Positions 22,014 to 24,014 of a stretch of DNA of 24,014 bases are shown here, piece after piece (the stretch's first letter is position 1; every line of letters starts with the position of its first letter). Below the pieces are notes generated by a model, which searched no databases, was not told the origin of the DNA, and was given only the letters and a program-made list of their open reading frames with translations. Position numbers and translations under genes: made by a program. Source of the DNA: Thermoactinomyces intermedius (GTDB lineage Bacteria; Bacillota; Bacilli; Thermoactinomycetales; Thermoactinomycetaceae); NCBI RefSeq assembly GCF_016055025.1, contig NZ_JAECVW010000015.1. One strand, written 5' to 3'.

Positions 22014-22088
22014 GATGAGATCTGGAGAACAGCCTTGAAACTCCTTTGCCGTATCGGGCACAGGGGTTTTTACGGCTGTTATTTTTTT
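22014..22088 (+). promoter_or_regulatory. GlpP-dependent leader terminator upstream of glpD
   Basis: GATGAGA-TCT-GGAGAA (22014-22029) repeats the glpF leader motif. It overlaps a terminator stem AACAGCC (22028-22034) with GGCTGTT (22074-22080), with further internal pairing (AAACTCC with GGGGTTT), followed by ATTTTTTT. A weak -10 (TATAAG, 21998-22003) lies right after glpK, so glpD may be transcribed both from its own promoter and by read-through. Confidence 0.84.
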
Positions 22089-22106
22089 AAAAAGGAGGAA
22101 ATCACC

Positions 22107-23774
22107 GTGAGCGGAGCTTTTTCTGTGTTGAACCGGGAACAAAAAATCAAGGATGTCCTTTCCCGGGAAATAGATCTTTTGGTGATCGGCGGGGGGATTA
22201 CCGGCGCGGGCATTGCGTTGGATGCAAAAACCCGCGGTTTGAACACCGTCTTGATCGAGATGCAGGATTTTGCGGCAGGGACATCGAGCCGTTCCACCAA
22301 ATTGGTGCACGGAGGATTGCGGTATTTGAAGCAATTGGAAGTCCGTCTGGTGAAAGAGGTGGGGAGAGAGCGGGCGATTGTTTATGAAAATGGTCCGCAT
22401 GTGACCCGGCCCGAGTGGATGTTGCTGCCGGTCATCCAAGGCGGGACATACGGAAAACTGGCCAGCTCCATCGGGATTTGGCTTTACGATTATCTGGCGG
22501 GGGTGAAAAAGAGTGAGCGCCGGCAAATGTTGAACCGGGAAGAAACGCTGGAAAAAGAACCCTTGCTGCGAAAAGAAGGATTAAAGGGAAGCGCCTATTA
22601 TGTGGAGTACCGGACCGATGATGCGCGCCTGACCTTGGAAGTTTTGAAAAAAGCCGTCGAATACGGGGTGGATGCTTTCAACTACATGAAAGCCGAGGAA
22701 TTGCTGTATCAAGACGGGAAGTTGGCCGGCGTTCAAGTGCGGGATTTGTTGAATGGGGAAATTTATCAAATTTACGCTAAAAAAATTGTCAACGCAACCG
22801 GACCGTGGTGCGATGAAATTCGTGAAAAAGACGGGTCCAAAAAAGGGAAAACCCTGCATTGGACCAAAGGGGTTCACCTGGTGGTGGATCAGGGACGGTT
22901 CCCGTTGCGGCAAGCTGTTTACTTTGACACCCCGGACGGGAGAATGGTATTTGCCATTCCGCGGGACGGGAAAACATACATTGGCACAACTGACACGGAT
23001 TATTCCGGCGATTTGGCCCATCCGCGGGTGACGGAAGAAGACAGGGATTACCTTTTGAATGCAGCCAACTTCATGTTTCCCGACATCCGGCTGACAAAAG
23101 ATGATGTCGAATCCAGTTGGGCGGGGATCCGTCCGTTGATTCATGAAGAAGGAAAGTCTCCTTCGGAGATTTCGCGAAAAGATGAGATTTTCCGTTCCCC
23201 GTCCGGATTGATCACCATCGCGGGGGGGAAATTGACCGGTTACCGGAAAATGGCGGAAAGAACCGTTGATTTGGTGGCGAAGGAATTGACGGAAGAAGAG
23301 GGTTATCAGCTGAAACCCTGCCATACCGACCGCATCCGCATTTCCGGTGGGGAGGTCGGCGGTTCCGATCAATGGCAAGCCTTTTTGGAAGCGAAGAAAA
23401 AAGCCGGGGAAGCGATCGGTTTATCTGCTCAGGCGGCGGAAGAACTTGTTCAACGATATGGCAGCAACGTGGATCAGGTTTATCGTTATGTGGAGAAAGG
23501 AAAAGAGGCGGCTTCCCGGTACCAATTGGCTCCGGAAGTTTACGGGATGCTCAAATACGGGATTTTGGAAGAGTCTGTTGCGACTCCTGCCGATTTTTTC
23601 ATTCGCAGGACCGGCAGTCTGTTGTTCCAAATTGATTGGGTGCATCAATGGAAAGACTCCGTGCTTCAAATGATGAAAGATGAGTTTGGCTGGACAGAGG
23701 ATGAGATGAAGAAATATCATGATCAATTGCAAAAAGAATTGGAGGTGGCCACCACAGCGGTAGAAAGGGAATGA
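22107..23774 (+). CDS. glpD: Aerobic glycerol-3-phosphate dehydrogenase GlpD
   Basis: This membrane-associated FAD enzyme oxidises glycerol-3-phosphate to dihydroxyacetone phosphate and feeds electrons to the quinone pool. The FAD-binding motif VIGGGITGAGIALDA starts near residue 26. TSSRSTKLVHGGLRYL, VNATGPWCDEI, KGVHLVV and SWAGIRPLI are family segments, with a C-terminal helical domain. GTG 22107, just after AAAAGGAGGAAATCACC, gives 555 residues; the longer frame from 22035 would begin inside the leader terminator. It follows glpK and completes glycerol catabolism to glycolysis. Confidence 0.96.
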   Translation: MSGAFSVLNREQKIKDVLSREIDLLVIGGGITGAGIALDAKTRGLNTVLIEMQDFAAGTSSRSTKLVHGGLRYLKQLEVRLVKEVGRERAIVYENGPHVTRPEWMLLPVIQGGTYGKLASSIGIWLYDYLAGVKKSERRQMLNREETLEKEPLLRKEGLKGSAYYVEYRTDDARLTLEVLKKAVEYGVDAFNYMKAEELLYQDGKLAGVQVRDLLNGEIYQIYAKKIVNATGPWCDEIREKDGSKKGKTLHWTKGVHLVVDQGRFPLRQAVYFDTPDGRMVFAIPRDGKTYIGTTDTDYSGDLAHPRVTEEDRDYLLNAANFMFPDIRLTKDDVESSWAGIRPLIHEEGKSPSEISRKDEIFRSPSGLITIAGGKLTGYRKMAERTVDLVAKELTEEEGYQLKPCHTDRIRISGGEVGGSDQWQAFLEAKKKAGEAIGLSAQAAEELVQRYGSNVDQVYRYVEKGKEAASRYQLAPEVYGMLKYGILEESVATPADFFIRRTGSLLFQIDWVHQWKDSVLQMMKDEFGWTEDEMKKYHDQLQKELEVATTAVERE

Positions 23775-23796
23775 TGGCGAGGATTCCGGATTTTTT

Positions 23797-23824
23797 CGGG
23801 CGAAGCAATCATCTGCTTCGCCCG
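23797..23824 (+). terminator. Terminator-like hairpin after glpD
   Basis: An 11-bp perfect GC-rich stem (CGGGCGAAGCA at 23797-23807 with 23814-23824) with a 6-nt loop lies 23 nt after glpD. The downstream tail TGATTTC is poor in T, so it is a weaker terminator than the others. Confidence 0.72.
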
Positions 23825-23882
23825 TGATTTCAATGAGTATGAATGGTTTTATTGAGAACGGAAATATTTTTTTATTTTTTTG

Positions 23883-23911
23883 TTGACAAACTTCCGTGAA
23901 GATGTTAGGAT
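23883..23911 (+). promoter_or_regulatory. Promoter of a downstream rRNA operon
   Basis: A consensus -35 TTGACA (23883-23888) and a -10 TAGGAT (23906-23911) are separated by exactly 17 bp, preceded by an A/T-rich stretch like an UP element (23868-23880). It leads into an rRNA-type leader. Confidence 0.82.
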
Positions 23912-23918
23912 AGTATAT

Positions 23919-24014
23919 GTCGCCGCGAGAGAGCGGCACAAACAAAGTGAAATGAAGTGTTCCTTGAAAACTGAAGAGTGAAGACATGACTCGTTAATTC
24001 TTGAGAGTTCATAT
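23919..24014 (+). ncRNA. Pre-16S rRNA leader (partial)
   Basis: The small hairpin GCCGC/GCGGC (23922-23926 with 23933-23937) is followed by TGTTCCTTGAAAACTGAA, which resembles the box-A-like leader of Bacillus rrn operons, and the window ends in GAGAGTTCATAT, where the 16S gene normally begins a few bases later. The 16S itself lies outside the window, so this is an inference. Confidence 0.68.

Noticed and set aside
22035..22106. An N-terminal extension of GlpD
   Set aside because: The extra codons lie inside the GlpP-controlled terminator, and GTG 22107 has a proper ribosome site.

Overview
The window looks like chromosomal DNA of a Gram-positive member of the Bacillota, probably the order Bacillales. 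The reasons are strong purine-rich Shine-Dalgarno sites, frequent TTG/GTG starts, PTS operons, a BglG/MtlR-type PRD regulator, a GlpP-controlled glycerol regulon of Bacillus type and a Bacillus-like 5S rRNA. I cannot name the genus. The segment lies between two rRNA transcription units on the same strand: it opens with a 5S rRNA (the end of one operon) and closes with a promoter and leader that appear to precede a 16S gene.

Region 1 (about 200-5994) is a complete glycopeptide (vancomycin) resistance locus in the order vanH-vanA-vanX-vanR-vanS-vanZ. The proteins are very close to VanA/VanF/VanM-type proteins and keep all the catalytic residues I could check: VanA-type ligase His244, VanX zinc ligands and VanH catalytic triad. 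VanH makes D-lactate, the ligase makes D-Ala-D-Lac, VanX destroys D-Ala-D-Ala, VanRS senses and activates, and VanZ is an accessory membrane protein. The most striking feature is a diverged copy of one regulatory cassette of about 110 bp on each side of vanHAXRS. Each copy has operator-like repeats in the same 11-bp phasing, followed by a terminator-like hairpin with a conserved apical loop.

Region 2 (6161-12589) is a polyol PTS operon: a PRD-type regulator, galactitol-family EIIA, EIIB and EIIC, and two zinc-dependent medium-chain dehydrogenases, the second GatD-like. A strong terminator closes it. This region is visibly more AT-rich than what follows.

Region 3 (12670-15683) encodes a glycine betaine/proline ABC importer: an ATPase with CBS domains, and a permease fused to its substrate-binding protein. 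A sigma-B-like promoter lies just upstream.

Region 4 (15689-18971) is a lactose/cellobiose-family PTS. EIIC is divergent from EIIB-EIIA-mupG, where MupG is a 6-phospho-N-acetylmuramidase (formerly DUF871). This suggests uptake and cleavage of a cell-wall amino-sugar disaccharide.

Region 5 (19002-23774) is the glycerol regulon glpP, glpF-glpK and glpD. Two GlpP-type antitermination leaders (upstream of glpF and of glpD) share a common motif, and a CcpA cre-like site overlaps the glpF promoter. GlpK appears to lack the histidine phosphorylated by the PTS in related Gram-positive kinases.

I see no insertion sequence, integrase, CRISPR array or tRNA in the window.
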